A program made the position numbers and the translations under genes. From positions 1,651,486-1,715,485 of the forward strand of contig JAMPAK010000001.1 in NCBI GenBank assembly GCA_023667285.1: a stretch of 64,000 nt of DNA, read 5' to 3'. This document shows, piece after piece, positions 1-6,459 of this stretch; position 1 is the stretch's first letter, and each line of letters begins with the position of its first letter. The notes below the pieces were generated by a model. That model ran no database searches and was not told the DNA's origin. It saw only the letters and a list, made by a program, of their open reading frames with translations. The DNA comes from Muribaculaceae bacterium. Its GTDB lineage: Bacteria > Bacteroidota > Bacteroidia > Bacteroidales > Muribaculaceae.

Positions 1-126
1 CTCGAGGTATGAGATGACTTTGCGCTCGTTTTTCGTTAGGCGTCGGTTGAGGTATATCTCGAAGCCACGTATCCCAAGGATGGGGGAGTAGGTTTGTTTC
101 CGGGAGGTGGTGATGAGTTTTTTCAT
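1..126 (-). CDS. Unidentified protein, N-terminal fragment cut by the left edge
   Basis: An open frame starts at an ATG (126-124) and stays open for 42 codons to the window edge. The visible N-terminus is rich in Lys, Arg and Thr (MKKLITTSRKQTYSPILGIR and onwards) and shows no signal peptide or membrane segment. I do not recognise a family from so short a piece. The gene would be read leftwards, away from glgB. The intergenic repeat at 219-340 lies just upstream. That the frame is real rests only on its being open with an N-terminus of normal composition. Confidence 0.4.
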   Translation of the reverse strand, partial: MKKLITTSRKQTYSPILGIRGFEIYLNRRLTKNERKVISYLE

Positions 127-218
127 GGGGCTTCGAGTGTGGTTAGGTTGCAAAGGTAAGAATGATAAGAGGTTACAATAGTGTGATAATGCCGATGAGA
201 GCCCGCGGGGTGGTAAGT

Positions 219-340
219 CGGCGGCCTACGGGCGCCATTCTTTATGGAGGTGGTGAGGCCCCGGGCATTCTCGGCTCCTCCTGCGGAGAGCCTCGCATGG
301 CCGGGGTTACGAGTAATTCGGCGCCCTACCGGGCGCCATT
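219..340. repeat. Intergenic palindromic element (REP-like)
   Basis: Two near-identical 22-base units (219-240 and 319-340), each a GGCGCC-type palindrome around CTAC, flank a long imperfect hairpin. The hairpin arms 259-277 and 288-306 are 19 bases each with five mismatches and read CCCCGGgCAT...GGCTC and GAGCC...ATGgCCGGGG. The right arm runs into GGGTTACGAGTAA. A diverged version of this right end lies at 14425-14445, next to another gene end. No convincing gene uses the stretch: the short frames here are GC-rich by-products of the palindromes. Such layouts are typical of dispersed REP/BIME-like elements, but I cannot see copies outside this window. Confidence 0.6.
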
Positions 341-405
341 GCCAGAATAAATAAGACATCAGGAGGTTGCGAGGAGGGTCGTTGTCGTGATGGTTTGCTA
401 TCGGG

Positions 406-451
406 GAATAGAATAAGCCTTAAGACCCGGGTCTTAAGGCTTATTCTATTC
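406..451. terminator. Perfect 46-base palindrome, probable terminator of glgB
   Basis: Positions 406-428 and 429-451 are exact reverse complements with no spacer (centre CCCGGG), giving a 23-bp stem. It lies 33 bases past the glgB stop, the usual place for a terminator. It lacks a run of T on either strand, so it may act as a processing or mRNA 3'-end stabilising hairpin rather than a classic intrinsic terminator. A symmetric DNA-binding site is the other possibility. Confidence 0.55.
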
Positions 452-483
452 GATTTGAGGGGTTAACCTTGTATGGGTTAATG

Positions 484-2499
484 TCAGTTTTTTTTGAGTC
501 TCAGGACTTGTGCTGAGCGTGAGGGGAGGTAGAGTTTGAGCCACTCGCGGCCTGAGGGGGCGAAAAGAGGATCAGTCTGGGTGAGATGAGTGACACTCTC
601 ATCGATGTTGCCGTAGCCGCCGAAGGCGGGATTGTCTGTCGAAAGGACTACTTCATACTCGCCGGCCGGGGCAAGAATGCCGTAGTCGGTGAAGGATTCT
701 GTGGGTGAGAAGTTGAACACGAACACAAGGTCACCTCTCATGTAGGCGAGAACCTGGTCGTCGTCTTTCTCCCATAGTTTCACCACGGGGAGCGCCTGGA
801 AGTTATAGACTCCGCCTATTAGATGAATCATAGCGTTGTCGAAGTCATTTAGATAGACGTATTTCAACTCTTTGCGGTCGACCAGATCCCACTGGCGGCG
901 GGCATACTTGTAACTCCAGCCGTTGCCCTCGCGTGGGAAGTCGATCCACTCCGGGTGTCCGAACTCATTGCCCATGAAGTTGAGGTAGCCTCCGTTGATA
1001 GTTGAGGCGGTGACGAGGCGTATCATCTTGTGGAGAGCGATGCCACGGGCTACGACCATATTGTCGTCGTCCTTCATCATGTGCCAATACATCTCCTTGT
1101 CTATCAGACGGAAGATGACTGTTTTGTCTCCCACGAGGGCCTGGTCGTGGCTCTCGACATATGATATGGTCTTCTCGTCGGCGCGACGGTTGGTGAGTTC
1201 CCAGAAGATAGAGGTGGGTTTCCACTCCTCATCTTTCTTCTCCTTGAGGGTTTTGATCCAGTAGTCGGGGATGCCCATGGCCATGCGGTAGTCGAAGCCC
1301 ATGCCTCCATCCTTGACGGGGAGAGCGAGTCCGGGCATTCCGCTCATTTCCTCGGCTATTGTGATGGCTGAGGGATTAATCTTATGGATGAGTTTGTTGG
1401 CCAGTGTCAGATATGTGATGGCATTTGTGTCCTCTCCGCCGTCATAGTAGTCAGCATAGCTGCCAAATGACTGTCCGAGGCCGTGGGAGTAGTAGAGCAT
1501 GGAGGTGACGCCGTCAAAGCGGAATCCGTCGAAGTGGAATTCCTGGAGCCAGTATTTACAGTTTGAGAGGAGGAAGTTTATCACGTCGTTCTTCCCGTAG
1601 TCGAAGCAGAGGGAATCCCATGCCGGGTGTTCACGGCGGGAGTCGCCATAGAAATATTGGTTGTATGAGCCGTCGAGGCGTCCGAGGCCCTCTACCTCAT
1701 TTTTCACGGCGTGTGAGTGGACGATGTCCATGATGACAGCGATGCCGAGTTCGTGGGCGCGGTCTATGAGGCTCTTGAGTTCCTCAGGAGTGCCGAAGCG
1801 GGATGACGGGGCATAGAAACTGGACACATGATAGCCGAACGAGCCATAGTAGGGATGCTCCTGGATGGCCATGATCTGGATGGCATTATAGCCGTCCTTG
1901 GCGATGCGAGGGAGGATGAGGTCGCGAAATTCGGTGTATGTGCCAATGCCTTCCTTCTCCTGGGCCATGCCGATGTGGCACTCATAGATAAGGAGCGGAC
2001 GGGTGTCGGGGCGGAAGCGGCGCACTTTCCATTTGTAAGGGGCGGGTGCCCATACCTGAGCGGAGAAGACATGAGTGTTCTCATCCTGGACGACTCTTGT
2101 GGCATAGGCGGGGATGCGTTCACCCTCACCGCCGTCCCAGCGCACTATCATCTTGTAGAGGTCTCCGTGATGGATGTCGTTAGGTTTGAGTTTCACCTCC
2201 CATACGCCATTTGCCTTGGGCTTGAGTGCATACTTCTTGAGTTCCTTCCATTTCGAGAAGTCGCCAATGAGGGTGATGGCGGTAGCATTGGGTGCCCACT
2301 CGCGGAAGACCCAGTCGCCTTTATCGGTCCGGTGAAGCCCGAAGTAGTTGTGGGCGTTTGCAAACTGGTCTAAGGACCCGTCAGGACCACAGAGCTCAGC
2401 CTCCTTGCGGTTTGCTTCTTCATATCGGCCTGTGATTGCATCGGCATAAGGCTCTAGCCAAGGGTCGTTTTTGAGGATGTTGAGAGTTTTCTTTTTCAT
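484..2499 (-). CDS. glgB: 1,4-alpha-glucan (glycogen) branching enzyme, GH13
   Basis: This enzyme forms alpha-1,6 branches in glycogen by moving segments of alpha-1,4 glucan chains. The 671-residue protein has an N-terminal CBM48-like domain (about 55-155) followed by a GH13 barrel. Conserved regions are all visible: DIVHSH (258-263), DGFRFDGVTS with the nucleophile Asp329, IAEEMSGMP with the acid/base Glu near 383, and YVESHDQA with the transition-state Asp. The wording of these motifs matches the eukaryote-like (GBE1-type) branching enzymes common in Bacteroidetes rather than the E. coli type. The product is cytoplasmic, with no signal peptide. The gene has its own well-formed promoter (2541-2572) and a strong palindrome downstream. 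No other glycogen genes are nearby. Confidence 0.95.
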   Translation of the reverse strand: MKKKTLNILKNDPWLEPYADAITGRYEEANRKEAELCGPDGSLDQFANAHNYFGLHRTDKGDWVFREWAPNATAITLIGDFSKWKELKKYALKPKANGVWEVKLKPNDIHHGDLYKMIVRWDGGEGERIPAYATRVVQDENTHVFSAQVWAPAPYKWKVRRFRPDTRPLLIYECHIGMAQEKEGIGTYTEFRDLILPRIAKDGYNAIQIMAIQEHPYYGSFGYHVSSFYAPSSRFGTPEELKSLIDRAHELGIAVIMDIVHSHAVKNEVEGLGRLDGSYNQYFYGDSRREHPAWDSLCFDYGKNDVINFLLSNCKYWLQEFHFDGFRFDGVTSMLYYSHGLGQSFGSYADYYDGGEDTNAITYLTLANKLIHKINPSAITIAEEMSGMPGLALPVKDGGMGFDYRMAMGIPDYWIKTLKEKKDEEWKPTSIFWELTNRRADEKTISYVESHDQALVGDKTVIFRLIDKEMYWHMMKDDDNMVVARGIALHKMIRLVTASTINGGYLNFMGNEFGHPEWIDFPREGNGWSYKYARRQWDLVDRKELKYVYLNDFDNAMIHLIGGVYNFQALPVVKLWEKDDDQVLAYMRGDLVFVFNFSPTESFTDYGILAPAGEYEVVLSTDNPAFGGYGNIDESVTHLTQTDPLFAPSGREWLKLYLPSRSAQVLRLKKN

Positions 2500-2540
2500 T
2501 ATGGAGGATGATTATAATTCCGAGGATTTTATTTCCCCCA

Positions 2541-2572
2541 CAAACTTACAAATTTCTGTGTCATTCCACAAA
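2541..2572 (-). promoter_or_regulatory. Promoter of glgB
   Basis: On the minus strand a TTTG (2572-2569) is followed after exactly 20 bases by TAAGTTTG (2548-2541), matching the Bacteroidetes -33/-7 consensus. The expected transcript start is near 2535, giving a leader of about 36 bases before the glgB ATG. Confidence 0.75.
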
Positions 2573-2612
2573 CTCTCAGTGTGAAAAAACATTTCGGATT
2601 TAAATTTATCGA

Positions 2613-3368
2613 TCAAAAGCGGGCGATATATCGAGCCAGGCCATAAATATAGCGTCTCAGACCGGGCCGATAGCAGACCACGCGGTCAAACCAACCCAGA
2701 CGTGGTGAGATTATCTTGACGGCTGCTCCCACATATATCATGGCAAACAATGTGCCGGGTCCTACAACTGTCCATTGCCACGAGGCGAAATAGATGTAGC
2801 CTAAGATGACGGCGATGGTGACGAGCGAGATGTCGACGATGATTTTGATTTTAGGGAAAGGTGCATCGGTAATCTTGCAGATGGCAGCCGGAAGCCCTTC
2901 GCCAGGCATGGTGACAGAGCCACATCGCAACTCAAATGCTATCCCCACGGCAAGGACTGTACAGCCGACAAACTGGGCCAAAATCCTTCCTGAGAGCGTG
3001 TCGAGTGGGAGAGGGGATGTCAGCATCATGTTGAGGTCGAGCATCCATCCAAAGAGGAATCCGATGATGAGTTGAAACAACTGTGCAGGCTCGAACCGGC
3101 GTCTCAGAATCAATATTTGGAGTCCGACAAGCACAAAGTTCATAACATAGGTCCACTCACCAATGGTCCATTGGACGATATGGCCTTCCCGGCCGGCAAT
3201 GTCAAGTACAAATGGAATAGTGGATATGACGCTGCTGCCGAGGGCCGATCGGACACAAAGAGCGACGCCAAACGTCATGACAAAGAGCGATGCTACAAGC
3301 AGCACATGCTGCCAAATGAAACCTATAATCCTATCTTTTAATGTGTTACTAAGAACTGACAGATTCAT
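2613..3368 (-). CDS. YczE/YyaS/YitT-family integral membrane protein
   Basis: A 251-residue inner-membrane protein with about five or six hydrophobic segments, beginning at IWQHVLLVASLFVMTFGVAL. It carries the family's pattern: an early FGVAL..RSALGSS segment, then PGEGLPAAICK in the middle (a Gly/Pro-rich loop typical of YczE-like proteins) and VGPGT near the end. The molecular function of the family is not established; some members are annotated as transport or lipopeptide-related proteins. It is a single gene read toward glgB but separated from it by 113 bases that contain the glgB promoter. A -7 box lies just upstream of its start. Confidence 0.75.
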   Translation of the reverse strand: MNLSVLSNTLKDRIIGFIWQHVLLVASLFVMTFGVALCVRSALGSSVISTIPFVLDIAGREGHIVQWTIGEWTYVMNFVLVGLQILILRRRFEPAQLFQLIIGFLFGWMLDLNMMLTSPLPLDTLSGRILAQFVGCTVLAVGIAFELRCGSVTMPGEGLPAAICKITDAPFPKIKIIVDISLVTIAVILGYIYFASWQWTVVGPGTLFAMIYVGAAVKIISPRLGWFDRVVCYRPGLRRYIYGLARYIARF

Positions 3369-3385
3369 CTATTGGAAATTTTCTG

Positions 3386-3393
3386 CAAAATTA
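3386..3393 (-). promoter_or_regulatory. -7 box of the YczE-like gene
   Basis: TAATTTTG on the minus strand, 17 bases before the ATG at 3368. No good -33 TTTG is visible at the usual distance. Confidence 0.5.
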
Positions 3394-3419
3394 CGAATAA
3401 TTTGCCGAAAAACGAACTG

Positions 3420-3740
3420 TGGAGTTGGAGAGAATTTATGATGTTAAAATAATTTAAATATTGTAAATCGACAATATCTTGGAGATACTTGTAATTATCT
3501 AATAAATAATGAAATGTGCAAATTCAAACTGAGTTTGCGTTAACAAAAGCGAGGCGAGTTGATGAATATCAATTCTATAATGATACAAACTTTAACAATT
3601 TAAGTACTTGTAATTGTTAAAATCCAACTTCAAAATTAACACTTTGCACATATTTAGTGAAATTCGGTTATAAATGTGCTAGACTTCCGGCCGGAAATGT
3701 CGCGGGGTTTTTGGTGTTTTTCTTTCATGCTGTAAATGAG
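3420..3740. other. AT-rich intergenic stretch with several hairpins
   Basis: About 300 bases between two divergent genes hold no convincing frame. The clearest structure is a perfect 10-bp stem, TTTAACAATT (3591-3600) with AATTGTTAAA (3612-3621), around an 11-base loop. Weaker inverted repeats occur upstream (ATATTG...CAATAT, and GCAAA...TTTGC around CAAACTGAGTTTG). The phrase TACTTGTAATT occurs twice, once in the loop and right arm of the hairpin. It could be an operator region or a small RNA, but nothing here decides that. Confidence 0.35.
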
Positions 3741-3748
3741 TATCTTTG
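3741..3748 (+). promoter_or_regulatory. -7 box of the NlpC/P60 gene
   Basis: TATCTTTG lies 33 bases before the ATG at 3782. The -33 position holds a T-run without the G, so the match is partial. Confidence 0.55.
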
Positions 3749-3781
3749 CATAACCAAAAATAAATACCGACAATCCGATTA

Positions 3782-4399
3782 ATGAAAATTTCAAAATATA
3801 TAGTAGCGTTCATCTCTATCATAACTGCCGTCAGCATGTATGGCAAGACCCTCAGAGTCCCGGAGGCTCATGGGAAAGCCACATATGCGATGTCGGCTAC
3901 GACGCCTTTCATGGCAGCTGCGATGGAGTCAGCAAGACTCAACTCGCCCTTTGCGGTCGCTCCCTCACAGATACAGGCCACAGACAACGAGAACGATGCT
4001 CTGATTGAGGATATGAAGAAATATGCTGCGGGGTTCCTTGGGACACGCTATCGCCTTGGTTCATCCGGACCCTCACGCTTTGACTGCTCAGGGTTTACCA
4101 GTTATGTTTTCCGCAACTTCGGCTATGACCTCAACCGCGATTCCCGCTCTCAGTTCCTGCAGGGGGAGAAGGTGGAGGATGGTAATCTCAAGCCGGGCGA
4201 TCTCCTCTTCTTCTCAAGCCGCTCGAGCGGCAAGGGCCGTGTGGGTCATGTGGCGATGGTGACTGATGTCAATGCCGATGGGTCTTGCACCTTTATTCAT
4301 GCCTCGACAAAATTCGGTGTGACATATCAGAAATTTCCCGACGGCGGTTACTACTCACGTCATTTCCTTGGTGCGAAGCGCATTGTCGGGGTGCTGTAA
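3782..4399 (+). CDS. Secreted NlpC/P60-family (C40) cell-wall peptidase
   Basis: Predicted to cut peptide stems of peptidoglycan (the family hydrolyses gamma-D-Glu to diamino acid bonds) in the periplasm. The 205-residue protein begins with a Sec signal peptide (MKISKYIVAFISIITAVSMY). A linker of about 50 residues follows, then one NlpC/P60 domain (about 75-205). The catalytic Cys102 sits in RFDCSGFTSYVF, His156 in GHVAMV, and the third polar residue His173 in FIHAS. Members in Bacteroidales are often annotated as C40 peptidases. No SH3 targeting domain is present. It is transcribed alone, and the convergent EamA gene ends 10 bases beyond. Confidence 0.9.
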   Translation: MKISKYIVAFISIITAVSMYGKTLRVPEAHGKATYAMSATTPFMAAAMESARLNSPFAVAPSQIQATDNENDALIEDMKKYAAGFLGTRYRLGSSGPSRFDCSGFTSYVFRNFGYDLNRDSRSQFLQGEKVEDGNLKPGDLLFFSSRSSGKGRVGHVAMVTDVNADGSCTFIHASTKFGVTYQKFPDGGYYSRHFLGAKRIVGVL

Positions 4400-4408
4400 A
4401 TGACCACT

Positions 4409-5305
4409 CTAAGCCTTTTTCTTTGAGATAGTGACGAGCCAGACTCCGCAGAAGATGAGAGCGACTGCGACCAGTTTCACAGATGTGAAATGGTCGATGC
4501 CTATGGCAATACCAACGCCTGTGGCAACGATAGGCTGAACATAGTTATACATTCCTACAAGTGTGGGCCGGAGATTTTTCTGGCCTATCATTATACATAT
4601 GTATGCGAGGAATGTGGCGATGACCACAACGTATGCCGCGCCCCATATCTCCCGGCCTGTCATCAGACTCCATTCTGTTGTTGAGGTGAATCGGACAGTG
4701 GCAGGCACAAGAAGGAGCGAGGCGAAGGTGAACATCCACTTCATGAGTGTCACCACCGAATACTTCTTGATGAAGTTGCGATAGAATGTGAGATAGAGCG
4801 CATAACTCACCTGAGCTGTCAGCACCAGGATATTCCCGAGGGTGGGATTGTCGCCCTTGATGCCTGAACTCGTGCCGCCCAGCACCAGCAGAAGCGCTCC
4901 GCAACCGCCAAGAAATATGCCGCCAGCCTTCTTCAGAGTGATGGGCTCTCCCAGAATCACGGCAGCCAGAACCATGACCCATAGAGGCATTGTGGTGGTG
5001 ATGATTGAGGCATCGCCGGGTGATGTGTAGCCTACGCCGAAGACATAGCACCCCTGGTTGAAAAGAATGCCGAGCATGGCCGCGCCTGCCAGACGCAGAA
5101 GGTCTGGGCCGCTGACATGCTCCCTCTTGACGAAAAGGGAGGCTATCCAGAAGAGAACGGCTGCTCCAACTATCCGGAAATTGGTCATCAGCACCGGGGT
5201 CACCACTCCTGCGGCCATGACCATCTTGACGATTGGCGCCATGAGTCCCCACATTGAGTTGGCACCCAACATGGCCAGATGTCCTTTAATTTGCGAAAAT
5301 TTCAT
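4409..5305 (-). CDS. EamA/DMT-family membrane transporter
   Basis: A member of the drug/metabolite transporter superfamily with ten hydrophobic segments arranged as two EamA repeats, for example AAMLGILFNQGCYVFGVGYT in the first half and LRPTLVGMYNYVQPIVATGV in the second. The substrate is unknown; DMT proteins export or import amino acids, nucleosides and other small solutes. The frame is open to 5368, but I choose the ATG at 5305 (MKFSQIKGHLAMLGANSMWG). Family members begin at this point, and the -33/-7 promoter at 5357-5327 would lie inside the longer version. It is divergent from the PgeF gene, 46 bases away. Confidence 0.85.
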   Translation of the reverse strand: MKFSQIKGHLAMLGANSMWGLMAPIVKMVMAAGVVTPVLMTNFRIVGAAVLFWIASLFVKREHVSGPDLLRLAGAAMLGILFNQGCYVFGVGYTSPGDASIITTTMPLWVMVLAAVILGEPITLKKAGGIFLGGCGALLLVLGGTSSGIKGDNPTLGNILVLTAQVSYALYLTFYRNFIKKYSVVTLMKWMFTFASLLLVPATVRFTSTTEWSLMTGREIWGAAYVVVIATFLAYICIMIGQKNLRPTLVGMYNYVQPIVATGVGIAIGIDHFTSVKLVAVALIFCGVWLVTISKKKA

Positions 5306-5312
5306 ACCTTTG
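5305..5312 (+). promoter_or_regulatory. Possible -7 box of the PgeF gene
   Basis: TACCTTTG fits TAnnTTTG and would start a transcript near 5320, about 30 bases before the ATG at 5352. It touches the start codon of the divergent EamA gene. No clear -33 element is seen. Confidence 0.4.
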
Positions 5313-5326
5313 TTGGAAATTCGGCG

Positions 5327-5357
5327 CAAAATTACAGTAAATCTCACGATTATGCAA
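5327..5357 (-). promoter_or_regulatory. Promoter of the EamA transporter gene
   Basis: On the minus strand TTG (5357-5355), a 20-base spacer, then TAATTTTG (5334-5327), about 22 bases before the chosen start. The -33 element overlaps the start codon region of the divergent PgeF gene, so the two genes share a very compact control region. Confidence 0.65.
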
Positions 5358-6104
5358 CTCAAAATCATTCCCCTTCTAGAACTTCAGGGTGTCCGTGCAT
5401 TCTCGACAGAGCGTGGCCTGGCGGAGAATTCTCACCTCGGGCCCTATGATGTTTTCAACATATGTCACTACACCGGAGATGTGGAGGCCCACACTGCCCG
5501 CTGCCGCTCTCTACTTGCACGAAGGCTTGGGGTGAGGGAAGAGGATGTCATCGTCCCACGTCAGACTCATTCATCAAATGTCCGCAGGGTCACCGGTCTG
5601 GAAGGTGAGACTTTTGATGATACGGATGGGCTGGTGACTACGGAGAGGGGGAAAGTAATTGGTGTCAACACGGCCGACTGTGTGCCGATAGTGATGGCAG
5701 ACAGCCATGCGCGTGTCATAGCCGTGGCGCATGCAGGGTGGAGGGGTGCCATTGCCGGCATTGCGTCAAGGACGTTGGAGGCAATGGTTTCTGCAGGGGC
5801 TGATGCCGGAAGAGTCCATGTGGCTTTCGGGCCGTCGATATGTGCATCGTGTTTTGAGGTGGGTCCGGAAGTGGCCTCGGAGTTTCCTCCATATTGCGTG
5901 GAGTTGAAGCCGGAGTGGGAGCGCCCTCATGTCAATCTGCAAAAATTCATAACCGTGGAACTATCAGGTCATGGAGTTTCGGAAGATAATATTATCAGTT
6001 TTTCCTCCACGCTATGCACACGATGCCATCCAGATAGGTTTTTCTCAGCGCGCAGGCTAGGGGTCAGCTCCGGGAGAGTGTTTACTTTTGCTTATTTAGA
6101 CTAA
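5352..6104 (+). CDS. pgeF: PgeF/YfiH-type multicopper-like purine nucleoside phosphorylase (LACC1 family)
   Basis: The family, once called polyphenol oxidase or laccase-like, has purine nucleoside phosphorylase and adenosine deaminase activity in characterised members. From the ATG at 5352 the protein has 250 residues, the usual family length. Zn-binding and active-site signatures are complete: RQTHSSNV (His73), NTADCVPIV (Cys110), AHAGWRG (His127), FGPSICASCFEVG and CTRCHPDRFFSARR near the C-terminus. The frame extends upstream through the EamA gene, but no homologous sequence lies there and MQLKIIPLLELQG matches the family's start. It is cytoplasmic. Some authors link E. coli YfiH to peptidoglycan precursor fidelity; I cannot judge that here. 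Confidence 0.88.
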   Translation: MQLKIIPLLELQGVRAFSTERGLAENSHLGPYDVFNICHYTGDVEAHTARCRSLLARRLGVREEDVIVPRQTHSSNVRRVTGLEGETFDDTDGLVTTERGKVIGVNTADCVPIVMADSHARVIAVAHAGWRGAIAGIASRTLEAMVSAGADAGRVHVAFGPSICASCFEVGPEVASEFPPYCVELKPEWERPHVNLQKFITVELSGHGVSEDNIISFSSTLCTRCHPDRFFSARRLGVSSGRVFTFAYLD

Positions 6105-6332
6105 TTCTAAATAAGCATGTGCGATCTTATTGTAAAAAGTACTCATAGTAAAACGTTGAGGCACAATATAGCCGGAATTGAGGATGGAAAAATGAAACCT
6201 TTATAGAAAATATATCGGATGTATTCTATAATTTGCTGAATGACAATAAGATGCGATGTGCTTCACAATGTTCCACGCATTGGATTTTTCTCATTGGCTT
6301 AAAGGTCTGAATATCATGCAGATTAAAAATAA

Positions 6333-6371
6333 TTCAAAAAAACAAGAAAAAAAGTTCCTTGTTTTTTTGAA
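6333..6371 (+). terminator. A/T-rich hairpin before dnaA
   Basis: Perfect 14-base arms TTCAAAAAAACAAG (6333-6346) and CTTGTTTTTTTGAA (6358-6371) enclose 11 bases. It resembles a terminator but is 230 bases past pgeF. The CTTG of its right arm also serves as the -33 element of the proposed dnaA promoter, so a regulatory role is possible. Confidence 0.4.
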
Positions 6372-6389
6372 AAAAAATTAGGAAATTTG
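6359..6389 (+). promoter_or_regulatory. Probable promoter of dnaA
   Basis: TTG (6359-6361), a 20-base spacer, then GAAATTTG (6382-6389), which departs from TAnnTTTG only in its first base. The predicted leader is about 65 bases. Just downstream lie a GCAAC/GTTGC hairpin (6389-6401, overlapping the box) and a CCTCAGAT/ATCTGGGG stem (6401-6417). The heptamer GCAACCG is repeated at 6389 and 6419. Confidence 0.45.
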
Positions 6390-6459
6390 CAACCGTGTTG
6401 CCTCAGATAATCTGGGGTGCAACCGACTCTCTCGCTCATGCCGATAAGCCAATCTGAAG

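Larger units (their letters stand above)
6105..6459 (+). other. AT-rich region upstream of dnaA; no gene seen
   Basis: 355 bases without a convincing frame. It contains an A/T hairpin (6333-6371), a probable dnaA promoter (6359-6389) and two small hairpins in the leader. I looked for DnaA boxes (TTATCCACA and close variants) on both strands and found none, so I do not call an origin of replication. Confidence 0.5.

Noticed and set aside
123..359. Frames on both strands across the first intergenic stretch (78 and 62 residues)
   Set aside because: They are by-products of GC-rich palindromes; the repeated units and stem explain the sequence better, and the residues match no family.
5058..5351. 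Upstream extension of the PgeF frame
   Set aside because: It is antisense to the EamA gene, and the family start matches the ATG at 5352.
6105..6459. Origin of replication next to dnaA
   Set aside because: No DnaA boxes or clear unwinding repeats were found; in Bacteroidetes oriC is often not beside dnaA.
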